12,382 nt of DNA, from contig CAKOTF010000019.1 of NCBI GenBank assembly GCA_934120045.1, forward strand, positions 1-12,382. Reading direction: 5' to 3'. Under the pieces are notes generated by a model. It was given only the letters and a program-made list of their open reading frames with translations. It was not told the DNA's origin and made no database searches. This document shows, in pieces, positions 1-7,000 of this stretch. Source of the DNA: an uncultured Clostridia bacterium (GTDB lineage: Bacteria; Bacillota; Clostridia; TANB77; CAG-508). Position 1 is the stretch's first letter. Each line of letters opens with the position of its first letter. The position numbers and the translations under genes were made by a program.

Positions 1-47
1 ACTAGTAACAATGACAATGAACCTATACCAATTTTTTTATTTTTCAT
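1..47 (-). CDS. Start of an exported or lipoprotein-like gene (partial, leaves the window)
   Basis: Only the first 15 codons are visible: MKNKKIGIGSLSLLLV-like, with several lysines followed by a Gly/Ser/Leu-rich hydrophobic stretch. This is the typical n-region and start of the h-region of a secretion signal, so the product is probably exported or membrane anchored. The ATG at 47-45 is well supported: a GAGGAGGT ribosome binding site lies at 62-55, seven bases upstream, and an extended -10 promoter lies further upstream. The mature part is outside the window, so no function can be assigned. Confidence 0.6.
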   Translation of the reverse strand, partial: MKNKKIGIGSLSLLL

Positions 48-119
48 TACAAATACCTCCTCGATAAATTACTATTTTTTATTATCTGCCATTTTTCAAT
101 TGACCTACTATTTACAAAC

Positions 120-128
120 ATTATACCA
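120..128 (-). promoter_or_regulatory. Extended -10 promoter of the left-edge gene
   Basis: On the minus strand the sequence TGGTATAAT (128-120) matches the extended -10 consensus TGnTATAAT exactly. No good -35 box lies 17 bases upstream, which is normal for extended -10 promoters. Transcription would begin near 113, giving a leader of about 65 bases before the ATG at 47. Confidence 0.5.
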
Positions 129-344
129 TATTATTTCTAAAAAGTGGTAAATTTAAAAATTAAATTTTAAGCATAGTATGTGTCAAGTGTTAGATCGTCC
201 TTTCGGTTGATTTTCTAAGCACATAACTATTCATATTTCAAAAAAATCTTTTTTAATTTTTTCTTTTATTCCCCTACCTTCTTAAAAATTAGTAATTTTA
301 CTTAAATTATAAACAGCAAACTTAAAAAATATTAAAATTTTTAC
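129..344. other. Intergenic stretch without a recognisable gene
   Basis: About 215 bases of mostly A/T sequence. It holds a more complex, less AT-rich patch at about 180-232, unlike the homopolymer-rich DNA on both sides. Short open frames through the patch have no convincing ribosome binding site and stop within about 15 codons. It could be a relic of a longer gene or a mobile-element end, but I do not recognise it. Confidence 0.35.
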
Positions 345-463
345 TTAATATTCATCTTTAATTTTCCCAAAAATATTTAATTTATCTTGAATTGATGCAG
401 CCTTATTAAATAAAGTAATCAATTCTGTATCAGTTATTTCTTCTTTTTTGGTTTATTTTTCAC
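345..463 (-). pseudogene. Small frameshifted ORF, unknown function
   Basis: A GTG start (463-461) preceded by AGGAG eight bases upstream opens a Lys-rich frame (VKNKPKKKK) that hits a stop after nine codons. In the neighbouring frame, within the A-rich run at about 435-450, a longer coding-like segment begins. It reads EITDTELITLFNKAASIQDK followed by LNIFGKIKDEY, and ends at the TAA at 347-345. Joining the two across a one-base indel gives a coherent protein of about 40 residues: a basic N-terminus and an amphipathic helical remainder. Either the gene is broken in a poly-A tract, the tract slips during expression, or the assembly has a homopolymer error. I do not recognise the family. It lies 84 bases downstream of the 126-residue gene, on the same strand. 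Confidence 0.4.
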
Positions 464-508
464 TTTTTTAACTCCTGTCTATTTATATATACTAGAACTT
501 AAAGATAA

Positions 509-540
509 GTAATAGCAGAAATTGTTTTTTCTACTATTAC
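509..540 (-). terminator. Inverted repeat after the helicase unit, possible weak terminator
   Basis: The arms GTAATAG and CTATTAC plus an inner AGAAA/TTTCT form a 13-position stem with one mismatch and a six-base loop, beginning eight bases beyond the stop codon of the 126-residue gene. On the minus strand only a short, mixed T-rich stretch follows, so it is a weak intrinsic terminator at best. Its place directly after the last gene fits an end of transcription or a 3' stabilising hairpin. Confidence 0.4.
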
Positions 541-547
541 ATAATTC

Positions 548-928
548 TTAATTTATATTTTTAAGTTTTTCTTTGTACATATCATTATTTTGTCTAAAAT
601 AAAATATATTATTATTTAGCTCATTAATTTCATCTTCTGATATATGAATTTTATCATTAACATGATCCAATTCGCTTTGCATCATTAGTTGAACCTTTAT
701 TAAATCATGTATCATTAATTCTTCTGGTTTTATAATTCCTTTTTTTAGATTATTATAAATAATAAAAAAATCGTTTTTTTCATGGTTATTTTCAGTATAG
801 TCATTTTTTCGGGGTTGAAAGTCGTCTAATGCTTGTGAAGATTCTTCAATTAATTTAATATCTTTTTTGTTAAATAATTGCATAAAATATATCTTTATTT
901 TATTAAATATTTTTTGAATTTTATTCAT
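548..928 (-). CDS. 126-residue helical protein of unknown function, partner of the helicase gene
   Basis: The family is not recognised. The N-terminal 20 residues are basic and amphipathic with hydrophobic patches (IFNKIKIYFMQLF). Residues 30-52 are polar and probably disordered. Residues 53-126 look helical, with a segment IIYNNLKKGIIKPEELMIHD followed by heptad-like Leu/Ile spacing that suggests a coiled coil. No cysteine, catalytic motif or full membrane segment is visible. The ATG at 928 has an AAGAGGT site five bases upstream. It begins 14 bases after the stop of the giant helicase gene with no terminator between, so the two are almost certainly co-transcribed. Both proteins have C-terminal coiled-coil character, which makes direct interaction possible; that is inference. 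A DNA-binding adaptor or an antitoxin-like regulator are alternatives. Confidence 0.65.
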   Translation of the reverse strand: MNKIQKIFNKIKIYFMQLFNKKDIKLIEESSQALDDFQPRKNDYTENNHEKNDFFIIYNNLKKGIIKPEELMIHDLIKVQLMMQSELDHVNDKIHISEDEINELNNNIFYFRQNNDMYKEKLKNIN

Positions 929-942
929 ATTTACCTCTTAAT

Positions 943-3900
943 TTATTTATCTAAATCTTGCATTGGATTCATAAGATTAATTCTATTTCTTAATATTGCA
1001 TTTTCTTTTTTTAGTTTTTCTAATAAATCTTTATTTTCTGTTTTTTCATTTTCAAGTTGTTTTATTTTTTCTTCTCTTTGTTTTATCATCATTTGATATT
1101 TTGTTATTTGTTTGCAAAGTAATGTTTTTATTTGCGGACACATTTCTGATGCTTTATAAAGTGATAAATTCAAAGAACTTCTATTTTTTACACCATATTT
1201 ATTAAGAATTTCTTTAGCTTTTCCTTTAGTAACACCATTTAGTATATATTCTCTTGTAAATATAATTTCATTTGGAGTTTTTCCCTGTCTGTTTTTTCCG
1301 TTCTCATCTAATCCAAAAGCATTATATCCTTCATGATATAACTCTCCAGTATCTTTATATGTACCATCTTGTCGGAATCCTGCTCTATCATATTGTCTAT
1401 TATTATTCCACCTACATTTGCCATCTATATCAAATCCACGTAAGTCCTCTATTACTCTTGTTATAATATGCTTTCTATCTTTGCCAAAACCTGCAGGAGT
1501 ATATCTAGTTCCTGTATTAATATATGTTCCATCATCTTGCTTTTTACAGTAATATCCTTTTCTATCAAATCCATTTGCATCAACACATATAAATTCATAT
1601 TCTGTTTGAGGCAAATTTGTATCTATATCTATTCCATCTTTATTTAAGTTTAGAGGCAAAATTCCTAATTTCTTATATTCTATTATATCTTCAAGTTCAA
1701 GTTCTTCTTTATGCTCTTGTAAATACTTTCTTGCACATTCTATTTCGTGTTTTACATTAAATCTACGAGGAATACCTTTTCTTCTAATATCACTACCCTC
1801 TTTCCTGTATTGAGAAACATATTCCATAAAATTACCATCTGGTAATTCATCAATACTTTCGTTTACAGTACATACTCCATATAAATTCGTTGATAGTGTT
1901 AATACTTCTTTTAGATATTGTAATTGATTAAATGCATTATTAGTATGTTTATAAATTTCAATAGGCTTAACACTTTTTCCGAAGAAATCTCTCGGTAAAT
2001 TGGTATCTGTATCAACCCCATCTTTATTAATGGTTAATGGTAATATTCCTAGTCTTTTATACTCAATAATTTCTTCTAGACTTAAATCATCAATTTTGCT
2101 CTGTAAATGTTTTCTAGCATATAACATTTCTTGTTTAAGTGGAAATTTCATAGGAATACCTGCATAATGATTTTCTGTTGCTATATAATCATCTGGTCTA
2201 TATAATTTTACACAATCCCTAGCAGATAAACCGGCTATTTCGTCAAGTGATATATTTGCAAGAGTATATCCCTCTGGAAGATATTTATGAAGTTGTTGTA
2301 TAACAGCAAGTCTTTCTTTGAATTTTTTAGTTGGTAAATCTTCTGTAAATGGTGATGGTCTTCCGTTTTCATCTAAATATGTTCCAGTTTTTACATTTAA
2401 TCCTCTTAACTCTTTTTTTCCAAATATTATAAAATCTTTAAAAAGCACATTACTTTTAATTTTGTCAATTTTTTGCTTGTCTTGTATATGTTCATCTATA
2501 TATGCATCCTCTACATCTTCAAAAATTCCACATGCATATAATTTTCTAACATCAGACTTTTCAAAAAATTTCCAAACAGAATTATCTTTAAATGAAGCCT
2601 TTGCAAAATTAAACTCTTGACCAATCGGATATTCTTCATCATAGCTTGAAAGTTCCTCTAATAAAATTTGTTGCATTTCTTGAGGACATCTCAAAATAAC
2701 ATCTTTTAAAGTATCTCCATAATGTATTAAATTATTATCAATAAAAATATCATTACTATTTAAAGTTTCTAAAACATTCATAATATCGTTTAATTTAGCA
2801 TTAGGATGACTTTTATGTCTTTCTGTATTACCTAATACTTTGTTAGCATCTTTATATAATTCTAAAAATTTCTTTTGAGTTGAAGAAATTTTAAATAATT
2901 GAACTTCACTCAAATCTTTTTCTCCAGGTGGTATTATTCTGTTTTCTATTTCCATATTAAATAAATCTATTGATTGAGCTAATTCCATAATTTGCTCAAT
3001 TTCATATATATCTGATTTGCTTAATCTTGGATTATTTATTCCGTTAAGATATTTTTTATATTTTGTTTGTATTTTCTTTAATGTAATTGCTTTTCGTGCT
3101 TCTTTTGTATTCTCGCTATTTATATCAGGTTCATATCCATGTTTATCCATCCATTCAATAATTTCTTGTAATTTTTGCAGATCTGATTTTGGAGTTGTTT
3201 GATTAACTGTTCTGTTCATATTTTGAATAAGATAGTTATTATATATATCATAAACTATTGGGATTTCCTCATCTGGCACAGGTTTATCTTTATCTAAAGA
3301 ATAGATTACTCTACCCAATTGTTGTAAATACAATATTGTACTTCCATCATTAATTTTTCTATACATTATTTCGCCATTAATTCCATCAACATGAACTCCT
3401 TCATTTAATTTATTAATGGCTAACATTATTTTTAGATGTTCTGAATTAGAATTTTCAAAATCTGTTATCGCTTTTTTATTTTTTACTTTTGTATTTCCAG
3501 AATCATCTTTACTTAATAATCTATATATTTCAGGATTACCATCTATTCCTGATAAGATTTCTTTTATTTTTTTTGCTTGTTGTTCAAAATATTGCGATTC
3601 ACTTAAACCATCATTATGAGCATGTTGTGGTAAAAATACTATATATTTACCATCTTTTTTTTGAATAGTTTGTTTAATGATTTTTCCAATTTCTTCATTT
3701 TCTTTTTGAGAAATATTATTTTTAATATGTTCTGAAATTTGTGTATCTCCACTTATTAAATCATCAATTTGTGCTTTTATTTGTATTAACTGCTGTTTTT
3801 TGTTTTCATCAGCTTCATTTTCAATCATTCTAATAATATCTTGGTATTCATCAGTTTCTCTTAGCATAAAATTAAAAGAAACTAATTTAGGTTCAACTAC

Positions 3901-6516
3901 CAAACCTCTTTGTATTGCATCTGTTAAATATATTTCACATCCATCTCCGAGATATTGTTTTGTAGATAATTCTTCTTCACTATATGTATGTGTCATCTCA
4001 GCCAATTCTTTCATCATATCAACATGGTCATCATCTCTAATTGGTGTTGCAGTTATTCCTAATATATTTGCTTTTTTATTATAATTAATTAATTGATTAA
4101 CAACATTTTTCCATGTTTTAGCCCCACTCCTATGTAACTCATCAAAAACTATTAGATCAGCATCTTTATTCTTTAATATTTCTTTTATTTCTTTTTCTTC
4201 AATATCGCTTTCTCTTTTTTCTTCATCAGTTAAATCTTCTCTGTTTTGAGATGCTAAACCCTGATAGCATAACATTGTTAGATGAGGAAATACTTTTTTT
4301 ACATATTCACTAGATTGACTTGGTAAAATTTTTCCTTTTGGTAATTTTAATTCTTTTGGATTAGTTATATTTTGTTTTTTCTTTAAATCTTCAACTTCTT
4401 CAGTAGTTAAAATTTCAACATTAGCAATATTCTTTAATATATGTCTTTCTACTTGATTTAAAATTTCATGTTGTGGTGCAATATATAAAATATTACCATT
4501 TTGATTTTTTAGCATTTCTGTCATTGCTACAAATGATTTACCTGCACCAGTTGGAAATACTAAACCTGCAAATCTTTTATCTTTTTCAAAAAGTCCATCA
4601 ATACTATTTACTGCTTTTTTTTGGTAATCTCTTAACTTAATTGATGTATCCCCTACTCTATTATCATTATCAGATGTTCCTCTTAAATCTTCTAGTGTAG
4701 ATGGATAAACATGACCTTTTAAATTTTTATTATCTATATTTGTTTTTATTATTTCGTTTAAATTTTCTAATTTTGATAATTCTTCAAAAGTGTATCCTTT
4801 ATATCCATTACTTGCTAAAATATTTATAATATATTCTGAAATTTCATTTTCATTTATTCCAGCATTTAAAAATGCATTTACTAACTTTTTGCAATCTGCT
4901 TTTTCAAGTTGTCCAATTATTCTTTCTCTTTCTTCTTCATTTAAACTTTTATCTCTAATTGCCCTTCTATATATTTTTGGTATATTTAAAGTATCAATTA
5001 TAGTTTCTGCATAATATCTATTTAATCTTTCTTCAATAGATTTATTTGCATCAATGTTTTCATGTTGCAAACTTTGCATATAGATATTCTGCTCTAATTC
5101 AATACCTTTATTTGATAAAATCAAATCTAAATGTTCAGTTGAAAGTTCTTTAATTCTTTCATATATTTTTCTTTGTTCATCATCAGAAAATACTTTTCTT
5201 TCTCCTCTATTCATATCAATATTTACAGATTCAGAAACTTGTATTCCTTTACCATTTTTTCTCGTTATAATTCTATCATTAATTGCTATTGATTTTTGTG
5301 CTATTTCTTCAATAACACTATCTAACTCGCTATCATTTAAAATTAATTTTAATACATTAGATAATTCAACAGTTTTTCTTTGTGCAATAGCCAAATTATA
5401 TACGAATTGTGAAGCATTTTGGGCTCTTGAAAAACTTATGCTTCCATTTGTTTTTTCAAACATTTCATCAATAGAAATACTTGAATTATCTTTTAAATTT
5501 TGTTCATTTATAAGCACACTATCACTATTCAAATTTAACTCAATATCATTAGTACCATTTGAATAATATAATCGTCCATCTCTATTTAACAATTCATATC
5601 TTTGATTTGTAAATTCAATAAGTTTATTTTCTATTTGTTTTATTTTTTGTTCATCAATTCCCTGTTCTTTAGCAACTTGTAATAAAGCAAACATTTCTAA
5701 ATTTATTTTTGAAATTGGTACAAATTCATCTGCACTTATTTCTCCATAATGAACGAATTCTCTATTAGAAAACTCACTACCTATTGTGCTTGTTAATGAT
5801 GCAATATTTATATTATCAAAGATTTCTTTTGGAAGCATTCCAGAAATTTCTAACAAGGTGAGTTTTCCCATTAACTTATTATATTCTAATTGTTGTTCAT
5901 TTGAAAATGCTTGTCTATTTTTAAATCTTTCTTGTAAAGATTCTTTTGTTCTTACGCTTATATTTGATGTGTATCTTCCTCCAGTACGAGCTCGATTAAA
6001 TCTATTGCTAATAATATCTCGTACTGCTCTATTATCTTCTATCTTTTCTATTTTTTGAATTAATTGAACTATTTCTGAATCTTGTGGTAATTGTTCAATT
6101 TTCTTATCTAACATTTTATTCAATTCGGAGATCATATATTGTCCTGCATTATAAACAGTACCACTTTGCTCTCTAGGTATTTTTATCATCAAATATTTAT
6201 GACCATATTTTGAGCCATAATCTATTGATACATTAGCATTTGAAGAAAGAGAGATGCAATTAGTCCCTTTATAAAAATTAACACTTTTTGTATGATCCCA
6301 AACCTCCTGTAATGATATTTTACTTCTATTTGCATATTTATTGTTTTCTGGATATCTTTTTTTATTTGTAATTACTTTCTGTATCACACCATTATTTGCA
6401 GTAATTTCTCTATCTATTTCTGTTTGATCATCTATATTTAATGCTCTAAATACATAATAATATTGATTATCACTTATTAAATTGAAATTATCTATTCCAA
6501 AAATTTCTTCATTCAT
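943..6516 (-). CDS. Giant SF2 (DEAD/DEAH-type) helicase with an ADP-ribosyltransferase-like N-terminus
   Basis: This 1857-residue protein has a full superfamily 2 helicase core: a Q-like LRDYQKKAV (628-636), Walker A PTGAGKS (655-661), motif Ia near 678-686, DELH (792-795), GITATP (820-825), LNEGVHVDG (1037-1045) and QQLGR (1065-1069). ATP-driven translocation on nucleic acid is therefore expected. The N-terminus resembles the heat-labile-enterotoxin type of ADP-ribosyltransferase: FRAL with R24, ISLSS with S89, and YGEISADEFVPISKI with E259, the R-S-E triad layout. Residues 290-620 are helical and unrecognised. After the core come two 56-residue repeats (1453-1508, 1581-1636), Gly/Asp-rich degenerate repeats (1645-1745) and a coiled coil (about 1805-1850). 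AGGAGAG precedes the ATG by six bases. The helicase assignment is firm, the transferase assignment tentative. No nuclease or methylase domain is apparent. Confidence 0.85.
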   Translation of the reverse strand: MNEEIFGIDNFNLISDNQYYYVFRALNIDDQTEIDREITANNGVIQKVITNKKRYPENNKYANRSKISLQEVWDHTKSVNFYKGTNCISLSSNANVSIDYGSKYGHKYLMIKIPREQSGTVYNAGQYMISELNKMLDKKIEQLPQDSEIVQLIQKIEKIEDNRAVRDIISNRFNRARTGGRYTSNISVRTKESLQERFKNRQAFSNEQQLEYNKLMGKLTLLEISGMLPKEIFDNINIASLTSTIGSEFSNREFVHYGEISADEFVPISKINLEMFALLQVAKEQGIDEQKIKQIENKLIEFTNQRYELLNRDGRLYYSNGTNDIELNLNSDSVLINEQNLKDNSSISIDEMFEKTNGSISFSRAQNASQFVYNLAIAQRKTVELSNVLKLILNDSELDSVIEEIAQKSIAINDRIITRKNGKGIQVSESVNIDMNRGERKVFSDDEQRKIYERIKELSTEHLDLILSNKGIELEQNIYMQSLQHENIDANKSIEERLNRYYAETIIDTLNIPKIYRRAIRDKSLNEEERERIIGQLEKADCKKLVNAFLNAGINENEISEYIINILASNGYKGYTFEELSKLENLNEIIKTNIDNKNLKGHVYPSTLEDLRGTSDNDNRVGDTSIKLRDYQKKAVNSIDGLFEKDKRFAGLVFPTGAGKSFVAMTEMLKNQNGNILYIAPQHEILNQVERHILKNIANVEILTTEEVEDLKKKQNITNPKELKLPKGKILPSQSSEYVKKVFPHLTMLCYQGLASQNREDLTDEEKRESDIEEKEIKEILKNKDADLIVFDELHRSGAKTWKNVVNQLINYNKKANILGITATPIRDDDHVDMMKELAEMTHTYSEEELSTKQYLGDGCEIYLTDAIQRGLVVEPKLVSFNFMLRETDEYQDIIRMIENEADENKKQQLIQIKAQIDDLISGDTQISEHIKNNISQKENEEIGKIIKQTIQKKDGKYIVFLPQHAHNDGLSESQYFEQQAKKIKEILSGIDGNPEIYRLLSKDDSGNTKVKNKKAITDFENSNSEHLKIMLAINKLNEGVHVDGINGEIMYRKINDGSTILYLQQLGRVIYSLDKDKPVPDEEIPIVYDIYNNYLIQNMNRTVNQTTPKSDLQKLQEIIEWMDKHGYEPDINSENTKEARKAITLKKIQTKYKKYLNGINNPRLSKSDIYEIEQIMELAQSIDLFNMEIENRIIPPGEKDLSEVQLFKISSTQKKFLELYKDANKVLGNTERHKSHPNAKLNDIMNVLETLNSNDIFIDNNLIHYGDTLKDVILRCPQEMQQILLEELSSYDEEYPIGQEFNFAKASFKDNSVWKFFEKSDVRKLYACGIFEDVEDAYIDEHIQDKQKIDKIKSNVLFKDFIIFGKKELRGLNVKTGTYLDENGRPSPFTEDLPTKKFKERLAVIQQLHKYLPEGYTLANISLDEIAGLSARDCVKLYRPDDYIATENHYAGIPMKFPLKQEMLYARKHLQSKIDDLSLEEIIEYKRLGILPLTINKDGVDTDTNLPRDFFGKSVKPIEIYKHTNNAFNQLQYLKEVLTLSTNLYGVCTVNESIDELPDGNFMEYVSQYRKEGSDIRRKGIPRRFNVKHEIECARKYLQEHKEELELEDIIEYKKLGILPLNLNKDGIDIDTNLPQTEYEFICVDANGFDRKGYYCKKQDDGTYINTGTRYTPAGFGKDRKHIITRVIEDLRGFDIDGKCRWNNNRQYDRAGFRQDGTYKDTGELYHEGYNAFGLDENGKNRQGKTPNEIIFTREYILNGVTKGKAKEILNKYGVKNRSSLNLSLYKASEMCPQIKTLLCKQITKYQMMIKQREEKIKQLENEKTENKDLLEKLKKENAILRNRINLMNPMQDLDK
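1609..1776 (-). repeat. Second copy of a 56-residue protein repeat in the helicase C-terminal region
   Basis: Residues 1581-1636 align without gaps to residues 1453-1508 with 35 identities in 56. The core IIEYKKLGILPLNLNKDG is nearly invariant between copies. The two DNA copies have diverged, so the duplication is not recent. The unit begins Gly-Ile-Pro and ends Asn-Leu-Pro, and probably forms a small helical module for binding DNA or a partner; that role is inferred. Confidence 0.8.
1993..2160 (-). repeat. First copy of the 56-residue protein repeat in the helicase C-terminal region
   Basis: Residues 1453-1508, matching the copy at 1581-1636 over the whole unit (35 of 56 identical, offset 128 residues). 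The 72 residues between copies do not repeat. Conserved positions include ARK, LEEIIEY, LGILPL and NKDG. The unit is downstream of the helicase core, where accessory substrate-recognition modules usually sit. Confidence 0.8.
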
Positions 6517-6552
6517 TTATTTCTCTCCTAAAAGGTATAAAAATCCTTTATA

Positions 6553-6582
6553 ATTATATCAAAAAACCATTGTTCTTGTCTT
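6553..6582 (-). promoter_or_regulatory. Promoter of the helicase unit
   Basis: On the minus strand AAGACA (6582-6577) and an extended -10 TGATATAAT (6561-6553) are separated by 18 bases, measured to the TATAAT hexamer. The -10 hexamer is perfect and has the TGn extension. Transcription would begin near 6546, leaving a leader of about 30 bases before the ATG at 6516. The promoter directly follows the terminator of the upstream operon, so the helicase and its partner form an independent unit. Confidence 0.6.
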
Positions 6583-6584
6583 TT

Positions 6585-6627
6585 AAAAAAGAGATATTAC
6601 AAAAATTTAATATTTTTGTAATATCTC
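6585..6627 (-). terminator. Strong intrinsic terminator of the sigma/ABC operon
   Basis: A perfect 16-base-pair stem (arms 6591-6606 and 6612-6627) with a five-base loop is followed on the minus strand by six T residues (6590-6585). This is a textbook Rho-independent terminator apart from its AT-rich stem. It closes the transcription unit coming from 10395 and separates it from the helicase promoter. Confidence 0.75.
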
Positions 6628-6636
6628 TGTAATATT

Positions 6637-6756
6637 TTATTTTTTCGTTAAATTATAACTCTGTTCAATTAATCCTTTTACTAAATTTTCATCTACTTTA
6701 CTAAATGTTAGAACAAATATCATTGCAGTTGTCTTATATAGTTTCCTGTTATTTTT
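6637..6756 (-). pseudogene. 3' remnant of a gene, possibly MmcQ/YjbR-like
   Basis: After the stop codon of the small membrane protein the same frame stays open for 39 codons and ends at a TAA (6639-6637) just before the terminator. The peptide contains MIFVLTFSKVDENLVKGLIE followed by QSYNLTKK. The pattern of Asp-Glu-x-Leu then Leu-Ile-x-x-Ser-Tyr-x-Leu resembles the C-terminal helix of the MmcQ/YjbR (DUF419) DNA-binding-like family. No RBS precedes the only ATG (6723). It reads best as the tail of a gene whose body was deleted. The family guess is weak because only about 25 residues remain. Confidence 0.3.
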
Positions 6757-6966
6757 TTAAATAGCAGGAATAAAAAATCCTAAAGGTACAAACAAAATTG
6801 TTGCGAATATTATAAGAAATATTGAGCAGAATAAACCTAATTTTCCTAATTGTCCTATTATATTTTTTCTTTTCTTTCTTAAAATCAGTAGAATCGGTAA
6901 ATATAATATAGTAATAATTATTATAAAAATAATTGCTAGTCTAGTATATGCCTCAATTCTATGCAT
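6757..6966 (-). CDS. Small two-helix membrane protein, possibly a truncated VanZ-like protein
   Basis: The product is 69 residues: a short polar start, a transmembrane helix at about 10-30, a basic loop RKKRKNIIGQ (31-40), and a second helix at about 45-66. The layout and the loop resemble the first two helices of VanZ-like proteins, which are normally longer with more helices, so this may be a truncated remnant. The ATG at 6966 has only a poor purine-rich site (AAAGAGAAA). It lies 34 bases after the permease gene on the same strand and before the operon terminator. It could alternatively be an accessory subunit of the ABC transporter. Translation is not certain. Confidence 0.4.
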   Translation of the reverse strand: MHRIEAYTRLAIIFIIIITILYLPILLILRKKRKNIIGQLGKLGLFCSIFLIIFATILFVPLGFFIPAI

Positions 6967-7000
6967 AATTTTCTCTTTAAATAAAATTTAATTTTATTAC

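Noticed and set aside
158..186. TTGACA (minus strand, 186-181) as a -35 box
   Set aside because: The hexamer is perfect, but 17 bases downstream there is only TTAATT. The extended -10 at 128-120 is a far better start for the left-edge gene.
180..232. Higher-complexity patch as a short coding sequence
   Set aside because: Minus-strand frames starting with ATG run for only about 14 codons and have no RBS. I could not identify a family, so I left it as unexplained intergenic sequence.
943..6516. The giant helicase as a type III or type I restriction subunit
   Set aside because: No nuclease motif (PD-(D/E)XK or similar) was found in it, and no methyltransferase or specificity gene lies nearby.
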